A stretch of 64,000 nt of DNA from Bacteroidaceae bacterium (GTDB lineage Bacteria > Bacteroidota > Bacteroidia > Bacteroidales > Bacteroidaceae). Numbering within the stretch: position 1 is the stretch's first letter; the number at the start of each line of letters is the position of its first letter. The notes beneath the pieces are model-generated. The model was not told the origin of the DNA. It did not search any database and worked only from the letters and a program-made list of their open reading frames with translations. This document shows positions 47,193 through 55,762 of the stretch, one piece after another. The position numbers and the translations under genes are program-made. The DNA is taken from assembly GCA_017542145.1 (NCBI GenBank), contig JAFXXQ010000017.1, forward strand, positions 1-64,000, read 5' to 3'.

Positions 47193-48347
47193 TTATAAGG
47201 TGTTTAGTTTTTTTCCGTTTCTTGCTGTGCTCAACATTCCGCAGGCTGCCATCACGTCCTCGCCACGCGATGCACGGATGGTGGTGAAGACACCGTGCTG
47301 TGTCAGGTAGTCGCGGAAGCGAATCATGCCCTCCATATCCGTGCCTTCGAGGTCGGTATCGGGTATCCGATGAAAGCGGATAAGGTTGATGCGGCATTGC
47401 AGACCCTCCAGCAGGCGAACCAGACGGCGTGCATCGGCAGGGCTGTCGTTGACCCCGCGGAACAGGATGTACTCAAAGGAGAGGCGTCGCTGTCCGCTCC
47501 AGTCGTAACGGCGCAGGGTGTCAAGCATTTCCGTCATCGGCCAGAGGCGTTCGGCAGGCATAAGCGAACTGCGCACCTCGGGCGACGAGGCATGGAGGCT
47601 GATGGCAAGGTGGCACTCCGTCTCGCGGATAAAACGCTCCAGCGTGTTCTTGATGCCTACGGTAGAAACCGTTATGCGGCGTGGGCTCCAGCCCATGCCG
47701 GGCGTTGAGGTCATTAACGAGAGCGCCTTCAGTACAGCATCGAGGTTGTCCATTGGCTCGCCCATACCCATCAGCACCACGTTGGTGAGCGACTCGCTGT
47801 GAGGAACGGCAAGCACCTGATTCAGGATATCGCCTGCGCTGAGGTTTCCGTGCCAGCCCTGACGGCCTGTCATGCAGAAGGCACAATGCATCTTGCAGCC
47901 CACCTGCGACGAGATGCAGAGCGTAGCCCTCTCGCCATCAGGAATATACACCGCCTCCACGAAAAGACCCCCTCTCCGCTCCCCCGTGAGGGAGAGAACC
48001 TCGCTATCGCTCGGAAGCTGCGAGACAATCTCTCCCCTCCCTTCACGGGAGGGGTTGGGGGTGGGTCTTTTGTTGACCTCAAAGAGGTACTTCACCGTGC
48101 CGTCGGAACTGCTGACTGCCTCTACGGGAGGATTGATGCCTGTGACGAAACGTGCAGAAAGCCTTTCGCGTGCAGCCTTCGAAAGATTCGTCATTTCGTC
48201 AATCGAAGCCACACGGCGCGCATAGAGCCACTCCATCATCTGCTTGGCAGCATACGACGGCAGCCCCTCATCGCGACAGACCTCTTGCAGTTCTGCCAGC
48301 GACAAGCCAATAAGGCTCAGTTTATTATCTTTCTCGTCGTCACACAT
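47193..48347 (-). CDS. rlmN: RlmN 23S rRNA A2503 methyltransferase with in-frame repeat insertion
   Basis: Radical SAM enzyme that methylates A2503 of 23S rRNA and A37 of some tRNAs. Motifs: GLPSYAAKQMMEWLYARRV, CMTGRQGW preceded by CKMHCAFC (CxxxCxxC cluster), GMGEPMDN, STVGI and the C-terminal Cys region. ATG 48347 is favoured because a -7 box lies at 48375-48382; an earlier ATG (48365) would be at the transcription start. Between KYLFEVN and VEAVYIPDGE, where relatives have a few residues, about 37 extra residues are encoded by a palindromic repeat (47962-48071). The insertion keeps the frame and lies in a surface loop. Confidence 0.92.
   Translation of the reverse strand: MCDDEKDNKLSLIGLSLAELQEVCRDEGLPSYAAKQMMEWLYARRVASIDEMTNLSKAARERLSARFVTGINPPVEAVSSSDGTVKYLFEVNKRPTPNPSREGRGEIVSQLPSDSEVLSLTGERRGGLFVEAVYIPDGERATLCISSQVGCKMHCAFCMTGRQGWHGNLSAGDILNQVLAVPHSESLTNVVLMGMGEPMDNLDAVLKALSLMTSTPGMGWSPRRITVSTVGIKNTLERFIRETECHLAISLHASSPEVRSSLMPAERLWPMTEMLDTLRRYDWSGQRRLSFEYILFRGVNDSPADARRLVRLLEGLQCRINLIRFHRIPDTDLEGTDMEGMIRFRDYLTQHGVFTTIRASRGEDVMAACGMLSTARNGKKLNTL
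47962..48071. repeat. Palindromic GC-rich element inserted within rlmN
   Basis: About 110 bp bounded by AAAAGACCC (47962-47970) and GGGTCTTTT (48063-48071), exact inverted termini. Each half carries a hairpin: CTCTCC...GGGAGAG and CCCCTCCC-ttcac-GGGAGGGG. Related sequence occurs at 51244-51314. It encodes the peptide RPTPNPSREGRGE on the rlmN strand. It looks like a MITE/REP-type element that can be read as protein. Confidence 0.75.
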
Positions 48348-48374
48348 AGGCGCACACGCATCCATTTTAGCTTG

Positions 48375-48382
48375 CAAAAATA
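48375..48382 (-). promoter_or_regulatory. -7 box of the rlmN-secG operon
   Basis: CAAAAATA reads TATTTTTG on the minus strand, about 28 nt before ATG 48347. It is the only good box before the seven-gene operon. Confidence 0.5.
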
Positions 48383-48485
48383 GTGGAAAAAGGCCGAACG
48401 ACAAAATTTATTCAGTATTTTTAAAAGAACGCGTGCATTAAGGACTTCCAAACGCAAGGAAAAAACCGGTTATCCTATTTGCTAT

Positions 48486-48579
48486 TTTTAAAACTCCAAT
48501 TGGAAGAGAATAACACTCCAATTGGTGGAGAATGAAACTCCAGCTGAAGAAGAATGAAACTTCAATTGGAGTTTTAAAA
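48486..48579. repeat. Tandem array B (22-bp units) inside a 17-bp inverted repeat
   Basis: CTCCAATTGG-type units start at 48494, 48516, 48538 and 48560 (period exactly 22). The block is bounded by TTTTAAAACTCCAATTG (48486-48502) and its exact reverse complement (48563-48579). On the minus strand the units read TTTCATTCT-(n)-CCAATTGGAG. It lies between the rlmN promoter and the glycosyltransferase promoter. Confidence 0.75.
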
Positions 48580-48664
48580 CATTTGCTCAACCGGATGAAA
48601 AAAATCCCTACGATGACAAGACAACTTTTCCCCCTCCGATATTTCATATTCCAGAAAAAATGGG

Positions 48665-48672
48665 TATCTTTG
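48665..48672 (+). promoter_or_regulatory. -7 box of the glycosyltransferase operon
   Basis: TATCTTTG at 48665-48672, about 20 nt before ATG 48692. Confidence 0.65.
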
Positions 48673-48691
48673 CCGTCGAAAAAACGAATGT

Positions 48692-50140
48692 ATGAAACCG
48701 AGAATAGACTGTTTTATCCCCTATGTGGACGAGGCACAGGCTACGGCCCTCAGCAACGTGTTTGAAAAAGAGCCTTTGGTGGGCGACGTGGTGTTCCTGA
48801 GAAACGACGACGAGCCCGAGGGCACACCTTTCATCCCCCTGCATAAGGCTATGGCAACGAAGGCCGTGGTCAGCATGGCGAAGACGTCGGAACAGGACTA
48901 CCTGCTGCTCTGCACCCAATCTGCGTCGATTACGCTGGGACATCGGGCTCTGGAGCGGATGGTGAGTGTGGCCGATGCCACAGGTGCTGCGATGGTCTAT
49001 GCCGACAGGAACAAGGCTGTCCCTGTCCCTACCATCGACTACCAGCAAGGGGCGCTGAGGGACGACTTCGACTTCGGCCCGCTCGTCTTGCTTCGTCGAA
49101 AGACCGTATGCGACTTCGTGGCCTCAAGGCCTGAGGAGCTGACGTTTGCCGGATTCTATCAGCTGCGTCTGTTCCTTTCGCGCAAGGGGTGCATCGTGCA
49201 TATCCCTGAATACCTCTATGCTGAGGTGGAGACCGACAACCGCACCTCGGGCCAGAAGCAGTTCGACTACGTGGATCCGCGCAACCGAGCCATACAGATA
49301 GAAATGGAGCGTGCCTGCACGGAGCACTTGCGGCATATCGGCGCCCTGATTGATGCCTCCACACTCCGCACCATCGACCCGACGGAAGGCGTTTTCCCCG
49401 TTGAGGCAAGCGTCATCATTCCCGTCAGAAACCGCGAGCGTACCATTGCCGACGCCATATGCTCGGCCTTGCAGCAGAAAACCGACTTTGCCTTCAACAT
49501 CATCGTTGTCAACAACCACTCTACCGACGACACACATAAGAAGATTGCTGAAGCAGGCAAGCTGGCAAACGGACAAGTCGTTGAGCTCATCCCCGAGCGG
49601 ACCGACCTGGGCATCGGGGGCTGCTGGGATTTGGCTGTACGTCACCCGCTGTGTGGACGCTATGCCATCCAGCTCGATTCAGACGACCTCTACTCGTCCC
49701 CCAACGTGCTGCAGACCATCGTCGAGGCCTTCCGTCGCGAGCGTTGTGCCATGCTCATCGGCAGCTACGAGCTGTGCGACTTCAGCCTCCGTCCCCTTCC
49801 CCCGGGCCTCATCGACCATAAGGAATGGACCGATGAGAACGGCATGAACAACGCCCTGCGTATCAACGGACTGGGTGCTCCACGCTGCTTCTATACCCCT
49901 GTCATCCGCGAGATCGGATTCCCCAATGTCTCCTACGGCGAGGACTATGCCGTAGGGCTTGCCATCAGCAGAACCTACCGCATCGGACGCATCTACGAAA
50001 GCCTCTATCTCTGTCGACGCTGGGAGGGCAACAGCGATGCCGCCCTCAGCCCCGATAAGGTCAACCGCAACAACACCTACAAGGATTTCATCCGTACCGT
50101 AGAATTGAGCTGTCGTCAAGAGTTAAGCATTAAGAGTTAA
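48692..50140 (+). CDS. Family 2 glycosyltransferase with degenerate N-terminal GT-like half
   Basis: Protein of 482 residues. The C-terminal half (from about residue 235) is a GT-A glycosyltransferase: [36 protein letters not shown], and [13 protein letters not shown] (DxD metal motif), then [15 protein letters not shown]. The N-terminal 200 residues have a similar alternating pattern ([29 protein letters not shown]) but no DxD, and may be an inactive GT-A copy. First gene of a three-gene operon with the DUF4922-SpoIID and sulfatase genes. No membrane segment; cytoplasmic. The sugar and acceptor are unknown. Confidence 0.85.
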   Translation: MKPRIDCFIPYVDEAQATALSNVFEKEPLVGDVVFLRNDDEPEGTPFIPLHKAMATKAVVSMAKTSEQDYLLLCTQSASITLGHRALERMVSVADATGAAMVYADRNKAVPVPTIDYQQGALRDDFDFGPLVLLRRKTVCDFVASRPEELTFAGFYQLRLFLSRKGCIVHIPEYLYAEVETDNRTSGQKQFDYVDPRNRAIQIEMERACTEHLRHIGALIDASTLRTIDPTEGVFPVEASVIIPVRNRERTIADAICSALQQKTDFAFNIIVVNNHSTDDTHKKIAEAGKLANGQVVELIPERTDLGIGGCWDLAVRHPLCGRYAIQLDSDDLYSSPNVLQTIVEAFRRERCAMLIGSYELCDFSLRPLPPGLIDHKEWTDENGMNNALRINGLGAPRCFYTPVIREIGFPNVSYGEDYAVGLAISRTYRIGRIYESLYLCRRWEGNSDAALSPDKVNRNNTYKDFIRTVELSCRQELSIKS

Positions 50141-50146
50141 GTAGAA

Positions 50147-52051
50147 GTGGCAGATTTCTTTTCATCCCAACTGGCTGCATGGCCCCTTGCCCGCACAAAT
50201 GCCGAGGCGTTGAATCATGTGCTTACGCGAAGGCTCGTCATTCCCGGCTTCGACTGCCCTGTTCTTGTCCAGCACAATCCTGCGCGCATCCGCAACACAG
50301 CTGCAAACGTAGATAAAGCAACCCTGAGCGAACGCCCCTGCTTCCTCTGCCCGCAAAACCGCCCTGCTGAACAGGAGGCGCTCCCCCTCTGCGAGGGTTG
50401 GGAATTGCTCGTCAACCCCTTTCCTATTTTAAAAGAGCATTACACCATCGTCTCCACCCATCATCAGCCACAAACACTTCAAGGCGTTCTGCCCGTCATG
50501 CAGCAAGCGCAAAAGCAACTGGGCGAAGACTTCATGGTCTTCTATAACGGCCCTCATTGCGGAGCCTCTGCCCCCGACCATCAGCACCTGCAGGCCGGGC
50601 GTTGGAAGGGCGTGCCGCTCGTTGAATACGTCATTTCCCATGCAACGGAGTTCTCTTCGCCTACGGAAATAGCTCCCCTGGGCTTCAAGGTCATCGTAAA
50701 CGGCGTCCTTCAATCTTATTCTGACGACGTCAACCTCATCCTGGTTCACGGTCTTCTTATTATTATCCCCAGAAGGAAACATCGCCCCGCTTGTTTCTTC
50801 CGCTCCGATGAGCATCAGCGTCTCATCAGCCCAGGCGCGCTGGATATGTGCGGCCTGTTGATAGCCCCTCGACGTGATGACTACGACAACCTCACCCCTG
50901 AAGAAGCACGCGACATCCTCCTCCAATGCGGGCAGCAGAAGGAGCCCACCATCAGCGTCGGCATCATGCGCGCGAAGGAGATTCATTACGAGCAGCACGA
51001 CAACGACTTCACCCTGCATGGCGTCACCATCGGCAAACAATTCCATTGGGAGCAGCAGGAGGAACAACGCTTCGAAGGTACTCTGCGCCTTGTCCCTGAG
51101 CAAGACGAGACGTGGGCCGTGAACGATATTCCCCTGGAGAAATACCTGAAGAGCGTCATCTCTTCTGAAATGAACCCTCAGGCTCCCCTTGAGTTCTTGA
51201 AGGCGCATGCCATCGTCTCGCGCAGCTGGCTCCTCGCACAACTGGAAAGACCCACCCCCATTCCCTCCCACAAAGGTGGGGAGCTCTCTCCCCTACGAGA
51301 GATCGGGGAGAGGATCTGTTGGTACGACCGTGAGGACCATACGCTCTTCGACGTTTGTGCCGATGACCATTGCCAACGCTATCAAGGCCTTGCCCGCATT
51401 ACGGATGCTGCCATCCGAGCCACAGCCGAAACTCGTGGACAGGTGCTGACGTACGAAGGGCACGTCGTTGATGCCCGCTTCAGCAAATGCTGCGGAGGCA
51501 CTACGGAAGTTTACGAAACCTGTTGGGACGACACACCCCATCCCGAGCTTGCCTCCGTCTGCGACTGCGATGCCGAAGGCCATCCCTTCTGCGACACGCA
51601 CGATGATGCCCTCCTGCGCACCATTCTCAACAACTACGACACATCTACCCACGATTTCTTCCAATGGGAAGTGCGCTACACGCCTGAACAACTCGGCAAT
51701 CTCATCAAGGAAAAGAGTGGTATTGATTTTGGCACCATTACCGACCTCACCCCCATCGAACGTGGTGTCTCAGGCCGCATCAGCAAGCTCAAGATCATCG
51801 GTACCCATTGCACGCTCATCATCGGCAAGGAACTCGAAATACGCCGCATTCTCTCCCCCACCCACCTCTACAGCAGCTGCTTCACCCCCACTTTAAAAGA
51901 CGGTTTTTGGACGCTCAACGGACGTGGTTGGGGACATGGCGTCGGCATGTGCCAGATAGGCGCAGCCGTCATGGCCTCACGAGGTTACACCTGCGACGAA
52001 ATCCTCCATCACTACTATCCCAATACCACCATCGAAAGGCTCTGGGACTAA
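50147..52051 (+). CDS. DUF4922 (HIT-like nucleotidyltransferase) fused to SpoIID domain
   Basis: About 634 residues starting at GTG 50147 (an in-frame stop lies 9 nt upstream). Residues about 1-300 form a DUF4922/GalT-like region with CFLCPQN (Cys pair) and GASAPDHQHLQAG, a HxHxQ nucleotidyl-transfer motif. Residues about 315-634 form a SpoIID/LytB domain: VNDIPLEKYLKSVISSEMNP, FSKCCGGTTEVYE, and RGWGHGVGMCQIGAAVMA at the end. SpoIID domains cleave or help cleave peptidoglycan glycan strands. A palindromic repeat (51244-51314) adds about 20 residues (RPTPIPSHKGGELSPLREIG) inside the SpoIID part. No signal peptide is visible. Confidence 0.8.
   Translation: MADFFSSQLAAWPLARTNAEALNHVLTRRLVIPGFDCPVLVQHNPARIRNTAANVDKATLSERPCFLCPQNRPAEQEALPLCEGWELLVNPFPILKEHYTIVSTHHQPQTLQGVLPVMQQAQKQLGEDFMVFYNGPHCGASAPDHQHLQAGRWKGVPLVEYVISHATEFSSPTEIAPLGFKVIVNGVLQSYSDDVNLILVHGLLIIIPRRKHRPACFFRSDEHQRLISPGALDMCGLLIAPRRDDYDNLTPEEARDILLQCGQQKEPTISVGIMRAKEIHYEQHDNDFTLHGVTIGKQFHWEQQEEQRFEGTLRLVPEQDETWAVNDIPLEKYLKSVISSEMNPQAPLEFLKAHAIVSRSWLLAQLERPTPIPSHKGGELSPLREIGERICWYDREDHTLFDVCADDHCQRYQGLARITDAAIRATAETRGQVLTYEGHVVDARFSKCCGGTTEVYETCWDDTPHPELASVCDCDAEGHPFCDTHDDALLRTILNNYDTSTHDFFQWEVRYTPEQLGNLIKEKSGIDFGTITDLTPIERGVSGRISKLKIIGTHCTLIIGKELEIRRILSPTHLYSSCFTPTLKDGFWTLNGRGWGHGVGMCQIGAAVMASRGYTCDEILHHYYPNTTIERLWD
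51244..51314. repeat. Palindromic GC-rich element within the DUF4922-SpoIID gene
   Basis: Starts GGAAAGACCCACCCCCATTC and holds hairpins CCCTCCCAC-aaag-GTGGGGAG and CTCTCCCC-tacgagagatc-GGGGAGAG. The left end matches the rlmN element; the right terminus is degraded. Translated in frame. Confidence 0.65.
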
Positions 52052-52058
52052 CCACATA

Positions 52059-53618
52059 ATGAAACTAAGAGAGACAGAATTCCGGATTCCTGTGGCGATG
52101 GCGACAGCCTTTGTTGCAGTTGCTCCACTTCAGGCTCGCAATATGCAGGAAAGTAGGCCTAACATCGTCCTTTTCATGGTCGATGATATGGGTTGGCAGG
52201 ATACATCCGTACCCTTTTGGACACAACGCACGCCACTCAACACCACCTACGAGACGCCGAATATGGAACGTTTGGCACAGCAGGGAATGCTCTTCACACA
52301 AGCCTACGCCAGCCCCATCAGTTCGCCCAGCCGATGCTCGCTGCTGACGGGAGCCAACGCGGCCCGCCATCGCATTACAAACTGGACATTCCGAAAGAAT
52401 CAAATGACGGATGAACCAGATGGACTGCTTTCTCCGCCCGACTGGAACTACAACGGCGTCAGCCAAACGGAGGGAACACCCAACACCTTCGTAGCTCGTT
52501 CCTTTGTAGATATCCTTCATTCGGCAGGTTATCATACTATCCATTGCGGCAAAGCGCATTGGGGCGCACAGGATTCACCCGGCGAATCGCCCATACACTT
52601 TGGCTTTGATATAAACATTGCCGGTCATGCTGCCGGAGGTCCTGCCACTTATCTGAGTGAGCGCAACTTCGGCCATGATGCCAATGGCAACCCCATAGCG
52701 CAGTTCGCCATCCCAGACTTACAGAAATACTGGGGGACTGGTACCTTCCTTACAGAGGCGCTGACGCTTGAAGCACTTGCAGCACTTCAAGAATGGAAAA
52801 CGGATAAGGAACATTGCCCCTTCTTCCTTTATTTGTCCCACTATGCCGTCCACATCCCTATTGACCGTGACATGCGCTTCTACGAGAAATACCGCAAAAA
52901 GGGGTTATCGGAAAAAGAAGCAGCATACGCCTCGCTCATTGAAGGGATGGACAAGAGCCTGGGAGACGTCCTCGACTGGCTCGACCAAAACGAACTAACG
53001 GAGAATACCATTGTCCTTTTCATGAGTGACAACGGTGGCTATGCGACAGGCGTGGAATGGCGTGATGAACCGCTCTTTACACAAAATGCCCCTCTGCGAA
53101 GCGGCAAGGGTTCGTTGCTTGAAGGGGGCATCCGCGAACCGATGATTGTACGGTGGCCCGGTGTTGTCAGAGGCCACACGCGCTGCGATAGTTACCTGAT
53201 TATTGAAGATTTCTTTCCCACGATTCTTGAGATGGCTGGCATACGACGTTATCGGGTGCCACAAACCATCGATGGGCACAGCTTCGTTTCGCTACTGAAG
53301 GGAAGCGGGAACCCCTCCCGCAGACGTACATTGATATGGAACTATCCGCATGTGTGGGGGAATCGCGGCCCAGGCATCGACCTGAACTGCGCTATCCGCA
53401 AGGGTGACTGGAAGCTCATCTACTACTACAAAACTGGACGGAAGGAACTCTACAATATCCGTAAGGATATCGGCGAAGAACACAACCTCGCAGCCGAACG
53501 TCCCGACCTTGTCCGCCGTCTCTCCCGTCAGTTAGGCAAGCGACTTCGTGCCATGAAAGCACAGCGCCCTACCGTCCAAGCTACCGGAAAGCTATGCCCC
53601 TGGCCCGATGGCAAGTGA
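52059..53618 (+). CDS. Sulfatase (serine-type, arylsulfatase A-like)
   Basis: Secreted sulfatase of 519 residues. The N-terminal signal is weak (RIPVAMATAFVAVAPLQA). Catalytic motif SSPSRCSLLTG: Ser88 in S-x-P-S-R is the residue converted to formylglycine by the anaerobic maturase. Metal-site segments NIVLFMVDDMGWQD and LFMSDNGGYATG; His in HCGKAHWG. It removes sulfate esters from host or dietary glycans. The carbohydrate is unknown. Third gene of the operon, 7 nt after the fusion gene. Confidence 0.92.
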   Translation: MKLRETEFRIPVAMATAFVAVAPLQARNMQESRPNIVLFMVDDMGWQDTSVPFWTQRTPLNTTYETPNMERLAQQGMLFTQAYASPISSPSRCSLLTGANAARHRITNWTFRKNQMTDEPDGLLSPPDWNYNGVSQTEGTPNTFVARSFVDILHSAGYHTIHCGKAHWGAQDSPGESPIHFGFDINIAGHAAGGPATYLSERNFGHDANGNPIAQFAIPDLQKYWGTGTFLTEALTLEALAALQEWKTDKEHCPFFLYLSHYAVHIPIDRDMRFYEKYRKKGLSEKEAAYASLIEGMDKSLGDVLDWLDQNELTENTIVLFMSDNGGYATGVEWRDEPLFTQNAPLRSGKGSLLEGGIREPMIVRWPGVVRGHTRCDSYLIIEDFFPTILEMAGIRRYRVPQTIDGHSFVSLLKGSGNPSRRRTLIWNYPHVWGNRGPGIDLNCAIRKGDWKLIYYYKTGRKELYNIRKDIGEEHNLAAERPDLVRRLSRQLGKRLRAMKAQRPTVQATGKLCPWPDGK

Positions 53619-53757
53619 AAAGACAGGGGCTAATAACACAGAATTGAACGGCAACGAAAAAAAAGTGCGATTTTTCTTGCATGATTGTTTTCAATTCGCT
53701 AATTTCGCCCCGAAAAAGTAGTTTTCTTTTTATCAACTTAAAAATCGTATTATTACT

Positions 53758-54165
53758 ATGGGTTACAAAATCATTGACGTAGAAGGTATCGGCCCCGTGT
53801 ATGCTGAAAAGCTGCAAGCTGCCGGAGTTAACACAACTGAAGACTTGCTTGAGAAATGCGCCGCCAAGAAAGGCCGCGTGGCTATGGCAGAAGCTACAGG
53901 CATCAGCGAGAAGCTCATTCTGAAATGGACAAATCATGCCGACCTGTTCCGCATCAAGGGCATTGCCGGTCAGTTTGCCGAACTGCTTGAAGCTGCTGGA
54001 GTGGACACCGTCAAGGAGTTCCGTCATCGCGTTCCCGCTAATCTCCAACCCAAACTCGTCGCCGTTAACGAGGAGAAGAACCTCTGCAACCGCGTTCCCG
54101 CCGTTTCCGAACTGGAGAAAATGATTGCTCAGGCTAAGGAACTCGAACCGCTGATTACCTATTAA
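53758..54165 (+). CDS. DUF4332 helix-hairpin-helix protein
   Basis: Protein of 135 residues made of two helix-hairpin-helix repeats: VEGIGPVYAEKLQAAGVNTTEDLLEK and IKGIAGQFAELLEAAGVDTVKEFRHR. This matches DUF4332, often attached to larger proteins but stand-alone here. HhH motifs usually contact DNA backbone. No signal. It has its own terminator and stands alone as a single gene. Confidence 0.85.
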   Translation: MGYKIIDVEGIGPVYAEKLQAAGVNTTEDLLEKCAAKKGRVAMAEATGISEKLILKWTNHADLFRIKGIAGQFAELLEAAGVDTVKEFRHRVPANLQPKLVAVNEEKNLCNRVPAVSELEKMIAQAKELEPLITY

Positions 54166-54191
54166 ACCTTCTCTCTCCAAGATTGTCTATT

Positions 54192-54225
54192 AAGGGAAGA
54201 AGTTCAACCTTCTTCCCTTGTTTTT
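54192..54225 (+). terminator. Intrinsic terminator after the DUF4332 gene
   Basis: AAGGGAAGAAG / CTTCTTCCCTT (11 bp, perfect) with 6-nt loop, then GTTTTT. Confidence 0.9.
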
Positions 54226-54266
54226 AAAAATATCAAAAAAAAGTTGGTAGTTCGCTGAAAACGCCG

Positions 54267-54274
54267 TACCTTCG
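54267..54274 (+). promoter_or_regulatory. -7 box of the ferredoxin gene
   Basis: TACCTTCG at 54267-54274, one base off TAnnTTTG, about 38 nt before ATG 54313. Confidence 0.55.
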
Positions 54275-54312
54275 CGGCTGAAAATAGTATAAACAATTTA
54301 ATTCGAGAAAAA

Positions 54313-54483
54313 ATGGCTTACATTATTACTGACGATTGCATCAAGTGTGGAACTTGTATTGATGAATGCCCCAACGAGGCTATCTCTGAAGGCGACACCA
54401 AGTACATCATCGACCCCGAAGCTTGTGTCGATTGCGGCACCTGCGCCGACGCTTGCCCCTCCGAGGCCATCCGTCCCGCCTAA
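54313..54483 (+). CDS. 2[4Fe-4S] ferredoxin
   Basis: Small clostridial-type ferredoxin of 56 residues. Two cluster motifs: CIKCGTCIDECP and CVDCGTCADACP (each C-x2-C-x2-C-x3-C-P), in the usual pseudo-symmetric arrangement. Cytoplasmic low-potential electron carrier for pyruvate:ferredoxin oxidoreductase and hydrogenases. Single gene with its own promoter and terminator. Confidence 0.97.
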   Translation: MAYIITDDCIKCGTCIDECPNEAISEGDTKYIIDPEACVDCGTCADACPSEAIRPA

Positions 54484-54528
54484 AAAGAGTATTAAGGTCA
54501 TAAGACCATAAAGTCAAAATCAAAAGAG

Positions 54529-54560
54529 AGCGCCCTCGCTAATGCAAGGGCGCTTTCTTT
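54529..54560 (+). terminator. Intrinsic terminator after the ferredoxin gene
   Basis: AGCGCCCT (54529-54536) / AGGGCGCT (54547-54554) followed by TTCTTT. Convergent with the end of the PrsW gene. Confidence 0.85.
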
Positions 54561-54590
54561 ATCATTCAGGGAGTGCTTAAAGCAGCAACG

Positions 54591-55730
54591 TCACATCACG
54601 AACATAAACCAGCGATAGAGCGCAATGGCAATAAAAACAACTGCCACCGTGCGGACCCAAGCAGGAACGCGCTCCCACGCAGAGAAGGCAACGGTAACGC
54701 GACGATTCTGCGTAAGGTTGACCTTCATCGATATCATCTGTTCGTAGCGCGCCAGGTTAACGGCACGGAGGGTGTATTCTCCGGCAGGTAACGTCAGCCG
54801 GTAGTTCGTTCCCTCCTTGGCGAAGAAGGCATCGCGCTCGTTAATGATAATTTTCGAGTCGTCTTTACATTCTATCAGCAATTTGTACGTCAATCCCTCT
54901 GCCTCGGCATTTTCATTGCCATCCTGTTTTACACGGAAAATGGCAATGGGCGTGTCGGCCCATTCGCCGCTGACAGGCAAAGCAGCAGGCAACGCTTCGG
55001 CGGCCTCCTGAGCTTGCACAAATGCCAGCGATTCCGCTTCGGCACGAGCTTCGTCGGACATCAGCACGCTCTTACGGATGAGCCGTGTACAACGACGCCA
55101 CAACCAGATGTCGCAGGCAATAAAGACCACAAATACGGCTGTGTAAATGCGGCTCTCGCCCAACGTCTCCATCCAGAAGGCAAACGTATCGAACAGCCCG
55201 TGTGCCACAACGGGAAGCACAAGGCTGAGCACCATGTAGCGCGTGCGGTTCTCGGGATGGAATTTGCCCATCGAGAAATAATAGCCCATGATAACGGCAA
55301 AGAGGAAGTGGGCAGGCACAGAAAGTAGCGCTCGACTGACGGCAGTCCCCATCGTTCCTGGAAGGACATACATGATATTCTCCAAGCAGGCAAAGCCCAT
55401 CGAAATGAACACAGCATAGACGATGCCATCGATGTATTCATCGAACTGAGGACTGCGCCAGATGAGGATATAAAGGAAGAGCCACTTGAAGAATTCCTCA
55501 GGTATGCCAGCCTCAAAGAAACTGACTTTCATACATTGCGCCAACCCGACAGGCTGACCCGAAGGTCCGAAAGGCGACATTACCACCATGACGCTGATGG
55601 CACTTAGCACGCCATAGCGGAAGGCCTTGAAAAGCTGTTCCGTGGGTTCTGGCGCTTTCTTGTCCTTCATATAAATATAGAACAAGAGGTACAGGACAGG
55701 CGCTATGGCAGCAAGGAGCTTAATTAACAT
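54591..55730 (-). CDS. PrsW family intramembrane protease with C-terminal extension
   Basis: Protein of 379 residues. About 220 N-terminal residues carry several membrane helices and the PrsW metal motif (FEAGIPEEFFKWLFLY, EExxK) plus later His residues (VPAHFLFAVIMGYYF, VAHGLFDTFAFW). A soluble part of about 120 residues follows (IAIFRVKQDGN, KIIINERDAFFAKEGTNYRL) and a final membrane helix (VRTVAVVFIAIALYRWFMFV). The extra domain is not part of the standard family and may sense ligand or protein. Last gene of the NfeD-flotillin-PrsW operon. Confidence 0.85.
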   Translation of the reverse strand: MLIKLLAAIAPVLYLLFYIYMKDKKAPEPTEQLFKAFRYGVLSAISVMVVMSPFGPSGQPVGLAQCMKVSFFEAGIPEEFFKWLFLYILIWRSPQFDEYIDGIVYAVFISMGFACLENIMYVLPGTMGTAVSRALLSVPAHFLFAVIMGYYFSMGKFHPENRTRYMVLSLVLPVVAHGLFDTFAFWMETLGESRIYTAVFVVFIACDIWLWRRCTRLIRKSVLMSDEARAEAESLAFVQAQEAAEALPAALPVSGEWADTPIAIFRVKQDGNENAEAEGLTYKLLIECKDDSKIIINERDAFFAKEGTNYRLTLPAGEYTLRAVNLARYEQMISMKVNLTQNRRVTVAFSAWERVPAWVRTVAVVFIAIALYRWFMFVM

Positions 55731-55762
55731 TTTTGAGAGTTAATACAGACAAAACAATGAGT

